49,650 nucleotides of DNA from Burkholderiales bacterium. Its GTDB lineage: Bacteria > Pseudomonadota > Gammaproteobacteria > Burkholderiales > Burkholderiaceae_C. The notes below the pieces were generated by a model. That model was given only the letters and a program-made list of their open reading frames with translations. It was not told the DNA's origin and searched no databases. Shown piece after piece: positions 26,078 to 35,603 of the stretch (position 1 is the stretch's first letter; the number at the start of each line of letters is the position of its first letter). The stretch covers positions 1 through 49,650 of the forward strand of contig JAGWTP010000015.1 of NCBI GenBank assembly GCA_028868895.1, in the 5' to 3' direction. The position numbers and the translations under genes were made by a program.

Positions 26078-26734
26078 TCACGAACGCCGGAACAATCCCA
26101 GGCGTTGCGCCTCCAGCGCGGCCTCGGCGCGCGAGCTGACGTTGAGCTTGCGGTAGATCTGCTTGACGTAGTCGGCGATGGTGTGGCGCGACAGGTTGAG
26201 CTGCACCCCGATCTCGGGCAGCGTGTAGCCCTTGGCGACGCGCAGCAGCACTTCGTTCTCGCGGTCGGTGAGGGCGACGTGCGGCATGTTCTGCGGCCGC
26301 TCCTGCGGGCGCGTCTGCGCCGCGAAGTGCGAGATCACGCGGCGCGCGATCGACGGGCTCAGCGGCGGCTCGCCCTGGCTCATGCGCTTGAGCTGCTCGG
26401 CAATGAGTTCGCGCGCCTGCTCCTTGAGCAGGTAGCCGAACGCACCGGCCTGCAGTGCCGGGAACAGGTGGTCGTCGTCGTCGTGGATCGTCACCACCAC
26501 CGACTGGCACTCGGACTGCGCTTCGCGCAACGCAGCCACCACGTCCACGCCCGAGCCGTCGGGCAAGCCCAGGTCGACCAGCGCGAGCTGGAACTTGACG
26601 GCGGTGACGAGCGCGAGCGCGTCGTGCACGCGCGCGGCTTCGTGGATCTGCGAATCCGGGAACACCTGGTTGATCAGCACCTTGAGCCAGGAGCGAATCT
26701 CGGGCAGGTCTTCGAGCAGCAGAATGTTCTTCAT
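26078..26734 (-). CDS. NarL/LuxR-type response regulator
   Basis: The 218-residue protein has a receiver domain (1-125) with the acidic pair E8/D9, phosphorylatable Asp54 in ALVDLGLPDGSG and Lys in GYLLKEQ. A short linker leads to a LuxR-type HTH (LTDRENEVLLRVAKGYTLPEIGVQLNLSRHTIADYVKQIYRKLNV). It lies 106 bases downstream of a histidine kinase gene of the matching HisKA_3 class on the same strand, so the two form a two-component pair. The targets are unknown. Confidence 0.93.
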   Translation of the reverse strand: MKNILLLEDLPEIRSWLKVLINQVFPDSQIHEAARVHDALALVTAVKFQLALVDLGLPDGSGVDVVAALREAQSECQSVVVTIHDDDDHLFPALQAGAFGYLLKEQARELIAEQLKRMSQGEPPLSPSIARRVISHFAAQTRPQERPQNMPHVALTDRENEVLLRVAKGYTLPEIGVQLNLSRHTIADYVKQIYRKLNVSSRAEAALEAQRLGLFRRS

Positions 26735-26840
26735 GGTGTGGCCTCAAGGGCGCGAGCGCAGGGTGCGCGCAGCGCGAAGGCCGCGCCGAATTTCATCGTA
26801 ACGTGCGGGCCGGCCGCGCGGTCGCAGTGCGCGGCGGCGT

Positions 26841-28712
26841 TCACAGCGGAAGCGTGAGCCTTATCACGGTGCCATAGCCGGGGCCCGATTCCACCAGGCA
26901 CTGGCCCTGCATCTGCTTGGCGCGGTGCTTCATGCTCGACATGCCGTGGCCGCGGTCGAGCCGGCCGTCGAGCTCCATCGGGATGCCCTTGCCGTTGTCC
27001 TGCAGCGTCAGGCCGAACTCGCGCTCGCTGATCGTGCAGCGCACCTTGCAGTGCGACGCGCCGCTGTGCTTGATGACGTTGCTCACCGCCTCGCGCAGGA
27101 TGCGCGTGGTCTGCACGAAACCGCGTGCCGGCAGCAGGTGTTCGATCTCGTCGGTGGGGCCGCGCCAGTCGGCTTCGATGTTGGCCTGGCCCAGGCGCGA
27201 GACGGTCTCGGCGCGCCAGTCGGCCAGCGCGTCGGCCAGCCGCATCGGCTTGCCGGTGAGGCCGCGCACCGACAGGCGCATCTCTTCGAGCGCCTCGCGC
27301 GCCAGCGACGAGATGCGCTCCGATTCGCTGGTGTGCACGATCGTCAGCAGCTTGGCGCCGAGGTCGTCGTGGAGGTCGGCGGCAATGCGCTTGCGTTCCT
27401 TCTCGGTCACCTGCTCGACACGCAATTCGGCGAGCTGCGCGAAGTTGCGTTCGATCTCGGCGGTGATCTCCTGGACCCGCCCCTCGAGGTTCATGCGGCC
27501 GTCTTCGGCAGCGCGCAGCGCGCGCGCGAACACCTGCAGCAGCCGCGCGGCCATGCCGATGAGCAGCAGCGGCAGCACCAAGTTGAGCAGCGGCACCCCG
27601 GGCGGTGCGATCACCGCGTGTTGCACCGCGATCTCCAGCCCGAGGATGGTGGCCACCGCGCCGAGCAGCACGGCCATCGGCCAGAAGTCCTGGCGCTTGC
27701 GGCGCCAGGCGATGCTCAGGTACAGCACGCTGGCGGCCACCACTTCGGCGGCGAGCAGCGCGTACCACAGGCTGGCCATCAGGAACAGCCGGCCCGGGCC
27801 GGCCAGCAGCAAGGTCGCCGGCAACAGCACCCACTGCACCGCGAGCGCGTTCTCGATCAGGCGCGAGCGCAGGTCCGCATAACTGAGCAGGAACTGCACC
27901 GCCAGCGCCACCAGCGGCGCGAAGCCGGTGCAGAACAGGAACTCCATCACGCCGGTGTCCCAGGGCAGGTCGCGCCACCACAGCCGTACCGACAACAGGC
28001 TCCAGGCCAGCAGCAGCCAGCCGAAGTAGCCCAGGTAGGCTTCCCTCCGCTTCATCAGCCCCAGGCCGATCATCACGCAGCCCAGCACCGCCAGCACCAC
28101 GTTGACGAGTTGCACCGCGGTCACGTTCCAGAACAGGCGCGCGCCGTACTCGGGGGCGAGTGCGGCGCGCGGGCCGATCTTCAGCGCCGACAGGCCGCCC
28201 GCGCGCTGGTGCGAGGCCACGCGCTGCAGCGCGTGGCCCTGCACCTGCAGATCGAGCAGGTTGCCGCGCGCCTGCAGCAGCGCGCCGGGCAGCGAGATCA
28301 ACTGCGGGTATTGGCAGTTGCGTGTCACCGGCTCGCTCATGCGCCCACCGCTGTGGAGGCGCTGGCCGTTCAGGTAGACCTCGAAGTTGCTGCACACGCG
28401 CTCGATGTACAGCGCCATCAGCTCGTGCGGGTCGACGCCCGCGGGCCGGTCGAAGCTGGTGCGGTACCACACGCTGCCTTGATAGCGCGGCCGGGTGAGC
28501 GCCCAGTCGTCCGGCAGGCGCACCGGCAGCGCGAGCTGCGTGCCGGCGCCCGGGTCGCCCGCGCTTTGCACCGCGAGCGCCTTGTCGATCAGCACCACCG
28601 TGTTGTCGGCGCAGCGGACCGGCAGCGCCAGCGTCCACAGACCCGCCAGCACGAGGGCCCACCGCCAGGCGCGCAACCCGGCCGCAGCAGCGAACGCAAG
28701 GCGGATGACCAT
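26841..28712 (-). CDS. Sensor histidine kinase with 7TM-type sensor (HisKA_3 class)
   Basis: The 623-residue protein starts with a signal peptide, followed by a beta-rich periplasmic domain (about 40-185, with YQGSVWYRTSFDRP and YIERVCSNFEVYLNGQ) like 7TMR-DISM extracellular sensors, and then about seven membrane helices (195-400). The cytoplasmic part holds a coiled linker, the HisKA_3 phosphorylation site in KRIAADLHDDLGAKLL, and an HATPase domain with REAVSNVIKHSGA, DNGKGI and GHGMSSM. It probably phosphorylates the NarL-type regulator encoded next. The sensed signal is unknown; the extracellular fold suggests a carbohydrate-like or small ligand. Confidence 0.92.
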   Translation of the reverse strand: MVIRLAFAAAAGLRAWRWALVLAGLWTLALPVRCADNTVVLIDKALAVQSAGDPGAGTQLALPVRLPDDWALTRPRYQGSVWYRTSFDRPAGVDPHELMALYIERVCSNFEVYLNGQRLHSGGRMSEPVTRNCQYPQLISLPGALLQARGNLLDLQVQGHALQRVASHQRAGGLSALKIGPRAALAPEYGARLFWNVTAVQLVNVVLAVLGCVMIGLGLMKRREAYLGYFGWLLLAWSLLSVRLWWRDLPWDTGVMEFLFCTGFAPLVALAVQFLLSYADLRSRLIENALAVQWVLLPATLLLAGPGRLFLMASLWYALLAAEVVAASVLYLSIAWRRKRQDFWPMAVLLGAVATILGLEIAVQHAVIAPPGVPLLNLVLPLLLIGMAARLLQVFARALRAAEDGRMNLEGRVQEITAEIERNFAQLAELRVEQVTEKERKRIAADLHDDLGAKLLTIVHTSESERISSLAREALEEMRLSVRGLTGKPMRLADALADWRAETVSRLGQANIEADWRGPTDEIEHLLPARGFVQTTRILREAVSNVIKHSGASHCKVRCTISEREFGLTLQDNGKGIPMELDGRLDRGHGMSSMKHRAKQMQGQCLVESGPGYGTVIRLTLPL

Positions 28713-28839
28713 CGACGCGCATTGTGCCGGAGGCCCTGGAGGTGGCGGCGGTTCGTGCGCGATGCAGTCCGCGCTCCTGCCGACAACGCCACGCTCGGGC
28801 TGCGACAATCCGGGGCCCGACCCCACCGCGACCGACGCC

Positions 28840-29832
28840 TTGATCCTTCGCCACGCCTTCGAACCGCGCGACAACACCCGGCTCGCCCACCTTTGCGGCA
28901 GCGTCGACGAGCACCTGCGCAGCATCGAACACCTGCTCGACGTGGCGGTTTCGCGTCGCAACGAATACTTCCGCATCGAAGGCCCGAAGCCGCGCACCGA
29001 GCACGCGATGAACCTGCTGCTGGCGCTGTACGAACAGGCGCAGCGGCCGATCACCGCCGAGCAGCTTCAGCTGGCGCTGGTGCAGGTCGGCGCGGCCACG
29101 CCGGCGCCCGGCAAGCGCCGCCGATCGGTCGCGCCGGACCCGACCGACGACGCGGCCGCGCCCGGCGCGATCGTGCTGCGCACGCGCCGCACCGACCTGG
29201 CCGGGCGCACGCCGAACCAGCTCACCTACCTGCGCAACATCCTCGCGCATGACATCACCTTCGGCATCGGCCCGGCCGGCACCGGCAAGACCTTTCTCGC
29301 GGTGGCGTGCGCGGTCGATGCGCTCGAGCGCAGCGCGGTGCAGCGCATCGTGCTGACGCGCCCGGCGGTCGAGGCCGGCGAGCGACTGGGTTTCCTGCCC
29401 GGCGACCTGGCGCAGAAGGTCGACCCATACCTGCGCCCGCTCTACGACGCGCTCTACGACCTGATGGGCGCCGACAAGGTGGCCCGCGCGTTCGAAAAGG
29501 GCACGCTCGAGATCGCACCGCTGGCGTTCATGCGCGGGCGCACGCTGAACCACGCGTTCGTGATCCTCGACGAGGCGCAGAACAGCACCGCCGAACAGAT
29601 GAAGATGTTCCTGACGCGCATCGGCTTCGGCACCCGGGCGGTGGTCACCGGCGACGTGAGCCAGATCGACCTGCCGCGCGGCACCGAGAGCGGCCTGATC
29701 GACGCCGAGCGCGTGCTGCGCCGGGTGCGCGGCATCGCGACGACGCACTTCACCTCGGCCGACGTGGTGCGCCACCCGCTGGTGGCGCGCATCGTCGAGG
29801 CCTACGACGCGGCCCGGCTCGACGAGGCGTAA
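28840..29832 (+). CDS. phoH: PhoH family ATPase (PhoL-like)
   Basis: The protein is about 330 residues. The start is uncertain: the TTG at 28840 gives [20 protein letters not shown], the usual family beginning, while an in-frame ATG at 28762 would add 26 low-similarity residues. The core has Walker [28 protein letters not shown], Walker [12 protein letters not shown] and [10 protein letters not shown], the RecD-like PhoH fold that hydrolyses ATP and is linked to RNA. It is followed 4 bases later by ybeY, the classic phoH-ybeY pair in ribosome quality control and rRNA maturation. Confidence 0.9.
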   Translation: MILRHAFEPRDNTRLAHLCGSVDEHLRSIEHLLDVAVSRRNEYFRIEGPKPRTEHAMNLLLALYEQAQRPITAEQLQLALVQVGAATPAPGKRRRSVAPDPTDDAAAPGAIVLRTRRTDLAGRTPNQLTYLRNILAHDITFGIGPAGTGKTFLAVACAVDALERSAVQRIVLTRPAVEAGERLGFLPGDLAQKVDPYLRPLYDALYDLMGADKVARAFEKGTLEIAPLAFMRGRTLNHAFVILDEAQNSTAEQMKMFLTRIGFGTRAVVTGDVSQIDLPRGTESGLIDAERVLRRVRGIATTHFTSADVVRHPLVARIVEAYDAARLDEA

Positions 29833-29836
29833 ACCC

Positions 29837-30286
29837 GTGCGCCGCGCCCGCCCGCCGCTCACGCTCTCGCTGCAGTTCGCCGACGCCAGCGACCGCGCGC
29901 TGCTGGCGCGCCACACGGTCGCGCGCTGGATCCGCGCCGCACTCGAACGGCCGGCCGAGATCACGGTGCGCGTTGTCGGCGGCGCCGAAGGCCAGGCGCT
30001 GAACCGCGACTACCGCGCCAAGGATTACGCGACCAACGTGCTCACCTTCGACTACAGCCGCGAGCCGGTCGTGGTGGCCGACCTGGTGTTGTGCGCGCCG
30101 GTGCTGCAGCGCGAGGCGCGCGCGTCGGGCGTCCCGCTCGAAGCGCACTACGCGCACCTGCTCGTGCACGGCACGCTGCACGCGCAAGGCTACGACCATG
30201 AACGCCCCGGCGACGCGCGCCTGATGGAAGCGCGCGAGACCGAGCTGATGCTGGCGCTGGGCTTTGCCGACCCGTACGCGCGTTGA
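29837..30286 (+). CDS. ybeY: Endoribonuclease YbeY
   Basis: The 149-residue protein, starting at GTG, has the zinc-binding [11 protein letters not shown] motif that defines the YbeY/UPF0054 metalloprotease-fold RNases, plus the upstream [18 protein letters not shown] segment. YbeY takes part in 16S rRNA 3' maturation and ribosome quality control. It overlaps functionally with PhoH, encoded 4 bases upstream, and the pair is conserved across bacteria, often with corC and lnt after them. Here the next gene is a convergent PEP-CTERM protein, so that cluster is interrupted. Confidence 0.95.
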   Translation: MRRARPPLTLSLQFADASDRALLARHTVARWIRAALERPAEITVRVVGGAEGQALNRDYRAKDYATNVLTFDYSREPVVVADLVLCAPVLQREARASGVPLEAHYAHLLVHGTLHAQGYDHERPGDARLMEARETELMLALGFADPYAR

Positions 30287-30375
30287 TCGCGGGCCGGATT
30301 CGGACTCGGCGGGTCAAATCGGCCGGCGCACCCCGGAGCGAACCACGCCCGCGAGCCGTGCCGGAGTCTCGTCGT

Positions 30376-31053
30376 TCAGCGCGGGCGTCGGCGCCGCGCG
30401 ACGAACCCGATCGCGCCCAGGCCGGCGGCCATCAGCGCGTAGGTGCCGGGCTCCGGAACCGCTGCGACGGTCATCGAGGCGAGGTAAAACTGCTGAGGCA
30501 GCGTGCCACCGAAGGCGAACGTGAAGGCACTGCCCGTCTGGTTGAGCGCGATCGAGCCGACGTTTTCGGGCAGCAAGGTGGAGATGCCGTTGAACAGGAA
30601 AGTCGCACCTTGCGACCAACCGGTGTAGTTGTGGCCATCGGCGCGCAAGCCGATCGAACTCAGGTTCACGACCTGATCGAACGTGATCGTCAGGGTCTCG
30701 CCGCTGGTGACGTTGTCGTCGCTGTTGTCGCGACTCAGGTGGTAAACGCCCAGACCGGCGCTGCTCGCGTAAGTCCAGCCGGCTTGGTGGTCTTGCATCA
30801 CGGCCGCAACGCCTCGGTTGTAGGTGGCGGTGGCTACTGCGGTGATGCCGCCGGACTTGAAGGTCAGGTCGCCGTTGAGCACGCCACCGTCGACGTTCGA
30901 GCTGCACAGGTCGCCGCCGGTGCAAGCCACGCCGTCGGTTGGCAAGAAGTCGCCCGCGCCGTTGCCGAGTTTGTAGAAGTCGAAGTTGGCGGCCATCGCG
31001 GGCAGCGCCGCAGTGCTCACGAGTGCCGCGGCCAGCAGGTTCAGAGTCTTCAT
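30376..31053 (-). CDS. PEP-CTERM sorting-domain protein
   Basis: The 225-residue exported protein has a signal peptide (MKTLNLLAAALVSTAALPAMAA) and a C-terminal sorting tag made of VPEPGTYALM, a short hydrophobic helix and the basic tail ARRRRPR. That is the substrate signal for exosortase, which anchors or releases exopolysaccharide-associated proteins. The mature part is low in Lys and rich in Gly/Ser/Thr/Asn, with beta-like repeats and an early cysteine pair (VACTGGDLC). Its function is unknown. No exosortase or eps gene is in the window. It starts at ATG 31053; a longer frame to 31092 lacks a signal at its start. Confidence 0.9.
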   Translation of the reverse strand: MKTLNLLAAALVSTAALPAMAANFDFYKLGNGAGDFLPTDGVACTGGDLCSSNVDGGVLNGDLTFKSGGITAVATATYNRGVAAVMQDHQAGWTYASSAGLGVYHLSRDNSDDNVTSGETLTITFDQVVNLSSIGLRADGHNYTGWSQGATFLFNGISTLLPENVGSIALNQTGSAFTFAFGGTLPQQFYLASMTVAAVPEPGTYALMAAGLGAIGFVARRRRPR

Positions 31054-31060
31054 TGTGTTG

Positions 31061-31072
31061 CCCGACGTCGGG
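31061..31072. promoter_or_regulatory. 12-bp palindrome in the PEP-CTERM leader
   Basis: CCCGACGTCGGG is a perfect palindrome 7 bases upstream of the PEP-CTERM start codon (minus strand). It could be an operator or a small leader hairpin next to the ribosome site. Confidence 0.3.
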
Positions 31073-31161
31073 TGCAGTCCATCGAAGCCCAAGGTTAATG
31101 GTGCGCGGGCTGCTTCGATACGGTGGAACGTCCCGCGAGTGCGGGGGTTCGGGGCGCGTGA

Positions 31162-31177
31162 CCCCCGACTTCGGGGG
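31162..31177 (-). terminator. Hairpin after corA
   Basis: CCCCCG, loop ACTT, CGGGGG form a perfect 6-bp hairpin about 22 bases beyond the corA stop on the minus strand. There is no U-tract, so it is a possible GC-rich stop or processing site before the PEP-CTERM gene. Confidence 0.3.
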
Positions 31178-31198
31178 CCTTCCGATCCGCTAGGCCGC

Positions 31199-32281
31199 TC
31201 AGCGCGAGCGCCCGAGGTAGCGCTTGCGCCAGAAGTACCAGATCAGGCCGCCGCCGACGAGCAGCATCAGGCCGAAGGTCCACCAGAAGCCCTTGGCGCT
31301 GTGGATCAACGGCAGGCCTTCGAAATTCATGCCGAAGAACCCGGTGACGAAGTTCAGCGGCAGGAAGATCGCGGTGAGCACGGTGAGCGTGCGCATGATC
31401 TCGTTGGTGCGGTGGCTCTGCGCCGAGAAGTGCATCTGCACCGCGGCCTCGGCCGAGGATTCGAGCCGGCGCACGTGGCTGAGCACGCGCTCGATGTGCT
31501 CGAGCACGTCGCGCGAGCGCACCCGCAGCAGCTCGCGCTCGCGCAGCGCGGCGGGCTCGGATTCGCGCGGCAGTTCGTCCTGCGCGTCGATCCATTCGGT
31601 GATCGCGGCGCGCTGGTCTTCGCAGGTGTCTTCGAGCAGGTGCAGGCCGTTGCGCGAGTCGAGCAGTCGCTTCCAGCCGATGTGGCCGGCGCTCGCGCCG
31701 AACAGCTCCTGCTGCAGCTGGTCGAGTTGGCGAGTCAACAGCCGGCGCAGTTCGAGGTAGCTGTCGACGATGTGGTTGACCATGCGCAGCGCCAGGTCGG
31801 CGGGGCTCGGCGGCATGCGCGTGCCGCTGCGGGCTTCGGCGCCGGGCGCCTGCTGCTGCAACCGGTTGGCGAAGAACTCGCGCACCAGGCAATCGGCCGG
31901 GTGCACGGTGAGCAGCACGCGGTCGAACACCGCGAAGCCGACCGGGCTGGTGTCGATCTGCGCCAGCGCGGTGGCGGCGGCGGGTGCCGGCAGGCGCGTC
32001 GGGGCCGGCTCGACGCTCGCCACCAGGCGCCGGAACACCAGCAGGTCGTACCACGACGTGTAGTCGAAATGCGAAGGCAGCTGGTCGTTCAGCAGGTCGG
32101 ACACATGCAGGTCCACCAGCGGGCCGCCGGTCCAGCGTTGCAGCCCCGCCTGCAGCGCGACGACATGGTGTTCGAACTCGCCGCGCGCAATGCCGATCCA
32201 GAGGTAGCCGGTGGTCGGGGCCGCGTCGGGCAGCACCGAGAGCTCGGTGAGCTGGTCACCCTGGATGCGAAAAATGCGCAT
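31199..32281 (-). CDS. corA: CorA family magnesium/divalent-metal channel
   Basis: The 360-residue protein begins at MRIFRIQ and has the long soluble N-terminal alpha/beta funnel and extended helices of CorA (RLLTRQLDQLQQELF, LLDSRNGLHLLEDTCEDQRAAI). Two C-terminal membrane helices hold the FFGMNFEGLP selectivity loop with the family GMN motif, and a basic tail (WRKRYLGRSR) follows. CorA pentamers carry Mg2+ or Co2+; some relatives (ZntB) move Zn2+. It lies just downstream of hemB (16 bases between hemB stop and this start), so the two are probably co-transcribed; HemB here looks Mg-dependent. Confidence 0.92.
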   Translation of the reverse strand: MRIFRIQGDQLTELSVLPDAAPTTGYLWIGIARGEFEHHVVALQAGLQRWTGGPLVDLHVSDLLNDQLPSHFDYTSWYDLLVFRRLVASVEPAPTRLPAPAAATALAQIDTSPVGFAVFDRVLLTVHPADCLVREFFANRLQQQAPGAEARSGTRMPPSPADLALRMVNHIVDSYLELRRLLTRQLDQLQQELFGASAGHIGWKRLLDSRNGLHLLEDTCEDQRAAITEWIDAQDELPRESEPAALRERELLRVRSRDVLEHIERVLSHVRRLESSAEAAVQMHFSAQSHRTNEIMRTLTVLTAIFLPLNFVTGFFGMNFEGLPLIHSAKGFWWTFGLMLLVGGGLIWYFWRKRYLGRSR

Positions 32282-32297
32282 GGGCGGCCGCGCCGGA

Positions 32298-33347
<1,050 letters not shown>

Positions 33348-33397
33348 TTACAAAAAATCGCATTGGAAACCAGGCGTTTTCGAGGGCGCGCGCGACT

Positions 33398-33426
33398 CTG
33401 GCAATGCGCACGGCATCTGCTAAAGT
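33398..33426 (+). promoter_or_regulatory. Extended -10 promoter for the hemB-hemJ intergenic RNA
   Basis: CTGGCA (33398-33403, 4 of 6 to TTGACA), 17-base spacer, TAAAGT (33421-33426), preceded by TGC at 33418-33420, which makes an extended -10. Transcription should start near 33433, pointing toward the terminator at 33516 and hemJ. Confidence 0.55.
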
Positions 33427-33432
33427 AGTTTT

Positions 33433-33547
33433 TGAATGATAGCCGCAAGGTCTTCGTTCCCTGCTTTTCCTCCCTGAGCAGGTGCCCGACCGTGATGACA
33501 GCGTGAAGGCATTTCAAGCCCCGGAAGCAAAGCCGGGGCTTTTCTTT
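33433..33547 (+). ncRNA. Candidate small RNA (about 115 nt) between hemB and hemJ
   Basis: A sigma-70-type promoter, a structured segment and an intrinsic terminator follow each other with no open gene between. Inside, CCTGC (33460-33464) and GCAGG (33478-33482) make a stem whose 13-base loop is C/U-rich and contains TCCTCCC, the complement of a Shine-Dalgarno sequence. Such loops are typical of bacterial regulatory RNAs that block ribosome sites. The RNA could be free-standing or a prematurely ended hemJ leader. A 12-codon frame (ATG at 33434) exists but has no ribosome site. Confidence 0.5.
33516..33547 (+). terminator. Intrinsic terminator upstream of hemJ
   Basis: AAGCCCCGG (33516-33524), 8-base loop, CCGGGGCTT (33533-33541) form a perfect 9-bp stem followed by TTCTTT. 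This is the clearest Rho-independent terminator in the window. It acts on the plus strand and lies 87 bases before the hemJ start. Confidence 0.85.
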
Positions 33548-33633
33548 GGAGTCACTCTGATGCCGCGGTGGTGTCGGCCATCCGAGCCGGCAGGCGCGGC
33601 ATCCGGCAGGGGCCCCACCTCCATAATGCTCCG

Positions 33634-34056
33634 ATGCTCTGGATCAAAGCCTTTCACATCGTGTTCGTCACCAGTTGGTTCGCTGGTCTGTTCTATCTGC
33701 CCCGGATTTTCGTCAATTTGGCGATGGTGAGCCCGGACAGCCACGCGGAACGCGAACGACTGCTGATGATGGCTCGCAAGCTCTACCGCTTCAGCACACT
33801 CCTGATGATTCCCGCGATCGGCCTGGGTTTGTGGTTGTGGTTGAGCAATCGCGCGGCCTATGCCGCCGGCTGGTTCTACACGAAGCTGATGCTGGTGGCG
33901 CTTGCAATTGGCTACCACTACGCGTGCCGCTCGCTGCTGCGCAGGTTCGAGCAGTTCGACAACCGGCGCAGCGAGCGTTGGTTCCGGGTTTTCAACGAGG
34001 TGACGGTGCTGTTGTTCACCGCGATCGTGGTGCTGGTGGTCGTCAAGCCGTTCTGA
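33634..34056 (+). CDS. hemJ: Protoporphyrinogen IX oxidase HemJ-like membrane protein
   Basis: The 140-residue protein has four membrane helices and matches HemJ (UPF0093): MLWIKAFHIVFVTSWFAGLFYLPRIFV with the conserved His8, LMMARKLYRFSTLLMIPAIGLGLWL, and WFYTKLMLV with Lys84, followed by FRVFNEVTVLLF. HemJ oxidises protoporphyrinogen to protoporphyrin in bacteria that lack HemG and HemY. Its position divergent from hemB supports a heme role. An in-frame ATG 66 bases upstream would add a non-homologous tail and is rejected. Confidence 0.88.
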   Translation: MLWIKAFHIVFVTSWFAGLFYLPRIFVNLAMVSPDSHAERERLLMMARKLYRFSTLLMIPAIGLGLWLWLSNRAAYAAGWFYTKLMLVALAIGYHYACRSLLRRFEQFDNRRSERWFRVFNEVTVLLFTAIVVLVVVKPF

Positions 34057-34071
34057 CCGCGGCCGGGTCCG

Positions 34072-35199
34072 ATGCCACGCCACCGCAGCTCTGCCGCGCC
34101 ACTGGCCTGGCTGTACGCGGCGCTGATCGTCTACGCGAGCCTGTACCCGTTCACGCCATGGCGCGTGCCGGGGGTTTCACCGCTGGCCTTCCTGGTGCTG
34201 CCGTGGCCGCGATGGTGGACCGGCTTCGATCTGGCCTCCAACCTGATCGGCTACGCGCCGCTGGGCGCGTTGATCTTCGGTGCACTCGTGCGCGGCGGGG
34301 TCCGCGCCAGGACGGCGCTGTGGCGGGCGGCCGCGGCCGGCACCGCGCTGTCGTTCGCGATGGAGTTCACGCAGAACTTCCTGCCACAGCGCGTTTCGAC
34401 CAATCTCGATCTGGCCTTGAATTCTCTGGGCACGCTGCTCGGCGCGGCGCTCGGCCTGTGGGTGCATCGCCGCGGCGATGCGCGCCGCTGGCAGGCCACG
34501 CGCGACCGCTGGTTCATCGGGCGCAGCGCCGGGGGCATTGCGCTGCTGCTGGTGTGGCCGCTGGGGCTGCTGGTGCCGTTGCCCGTGGTGTTGGGTCAAG
34601 GCCAGGTGCTGGCGCGCCTGCAGCACGCGGTGGCCGACCTGGTGGCCGAAACGCCGGTGTCGCCATGGTTCGAGGCTTGGGCCCACGCCGGGCTGGAGCG
34701 CAGTGCGCTGTCGCCCGGCGGCGAGTTCGCGCTGATCGCGCTCGGCTTGATCGCGCCATGCCTGGTGGCATTCTCGATCGCCCGGCCGGGTTGGCGCCGA
34801 CTGGTGCTGGTATTGGGCGCCGCCGCGCTCGGCGGCCTGGCGACGACCTTGTCGACCGCGTTGAACTTCGGCCCGCAGCACCTGCTGGCCTGGAGCACGC
34901 CACAGGCGCTCGCGGCGATCGGCTTCGGCATGGTGCTGGCGTGCGCGCTGAGCGTGCTGCCGCGGCGCGCCGCCGCCGGCCTGGGCTTGATCGCGCTGAC
35001 CGCGCTCGTGACCTTCGTCGCGCAGGCGCCGTCCGACCCGTATTTCGCGCAGAGCCTGCAAGCCTGGGAGCAGGGGCGATTCATCCGTTTTCACGGCGCG
35101 GCACGCTGGGTCGGGTGGCTGTGGCCCTATGCAGCGATCCTCTACCTGCTCGCGCGCCTGGGAGCGCGCGATGAGCCGGCCGAGCGCGCGGCCTCCTAA
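34072..35199 (+). CDS. VanZ family membrane protein
   Basis: The 375-residue protein has an N-terminal VanZ-like unit (about 10-135) with LYPFTPWR, DLASNLIGYAPLGALIFGALV, FAMEFTQNFLPQRVSTNLDLALNSLGTLLGAALG, and then about five more membrane segments unlike the short VanZ proteins. The function is unknown outside vancomycin clusters; in Burkholderiales such long forms are common and not linked to resistance. It follows hemJ by 15 bases and precedes a ferredoxin gene by 59. Confidence 0.85.
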   Translation: MPRHRSSAAPLAWLYAALIVYASLYPFTPWRVPGVSPLAFLVLPWPRWWTGFDLASNLIGYAPLGALIFGALVRGGVRARTALWRAAAAGTALSFAMEFTQNFLPQRVSTNLDLALNSLGTLLGAALGLWVHRRGDARRWQATRDRWFIGRSAGGIALLLVWPLGLLVPLPVVLGQGQVLARLQHAVADLVAETPVSPWFEAWAHAGLERSALSPGGEFALIALGLIAPCLVAFSIARPGWRRLVLVLGAAALGGLATTLSTALNFGPQHLLAWSTPQALAAIGFGMVLACALSVLPRRAAAGLGLIALTALVTFVAQAPSDPYFAQSLQAWEQGRFIRFHGAARWVGWLWPYAAILYLLARLGARDEPAERAAS

Positions 35200-35258
35200 A
35201 ATCCGCCGACGAGCGACTACGACGAGCGCCAGCCTGTGTTTTGTGCTGACAGCACCCA

Positions 35259-35594
35259 ATGAGCGACCAGTCTTACTACGAACGCCACATCTTCTTCTGC
35301 CTGAATCAGCGCGACAACGGCGAGAACGCGTGTGCCCAGCACGGCGCCCAGGCCGGGTTCGACCACTGCAAGTCGCGCGTCAAGGGCGAAGGGCTGGCCG
35401 GGCCGGGCGGGGTTCGCGTCAACAAGTCGGGCTGCCTGGATCGCTGCGCCGGCGGGCCGGTCGCCGTGGTGTACCCCGAGGCGGTCTGGTACACGTACGT
35501 CGACCAGCACGACATCGACGAGATCGTCGACTCTCACCTCAAGCGCGGCAAGGTCGTCGAACGCCTGCGGCTGGCGCCGGATGTCGGCCGCTGA
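35259..35594 (+). CDS. Thioredoxin-like [2Fe-2S] ferredoxin
   Basis: The 111-residue protein has the four-cysteine layout of thioredoxin-fold 2Fe-2S ferredoxins: HIFFCLNQRDNGENACAQHG, then FDHCKSRVKGEGLAG and VNKSGCLDRCAGGPVAVVYPE. It is a short cytoplasmic electron carrier. It is followed 9 bases later by an alpha/beta hydrolase gene, a pairing common in Burkholderiales genomes whose meaning is unknown. Confidence 0.92.
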   Translation: MSDQSYYERHIFFCLNQRDNGENACAQHGAQAGFDHCKSRVKGEGLAGPGGVRVNKSGCLDRCAGGPVAVVYPEAVWYTYVDQHDIDEIVDSHLKRGKVVERLRLAPDVGR

Positions 35595-35603
35595 GGCTTG
35601 CCC

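Noticed and set aside
26731-29964. 1077-codon minus-strand frame over the histidine kinase and phoH
   Set aside because: It is out of frame with the kinase and antisense to PhoH; the composition is typical of a shadow frame.
31073-31120. Possible sigma-54 promoter before the PEP-CTERM gene (GG and GC doublets)
   Set aside because: The GG and GC doublets are 12 bases apart instead of 10 and the flanking consensus is absent.
33434-33475. Twelve-codon leader peptide in the hemB-hemJ RNA
   Set aside because: It starts at or beside the predicted transcription start with no ribosome site and has no runs of a regulatory codon.
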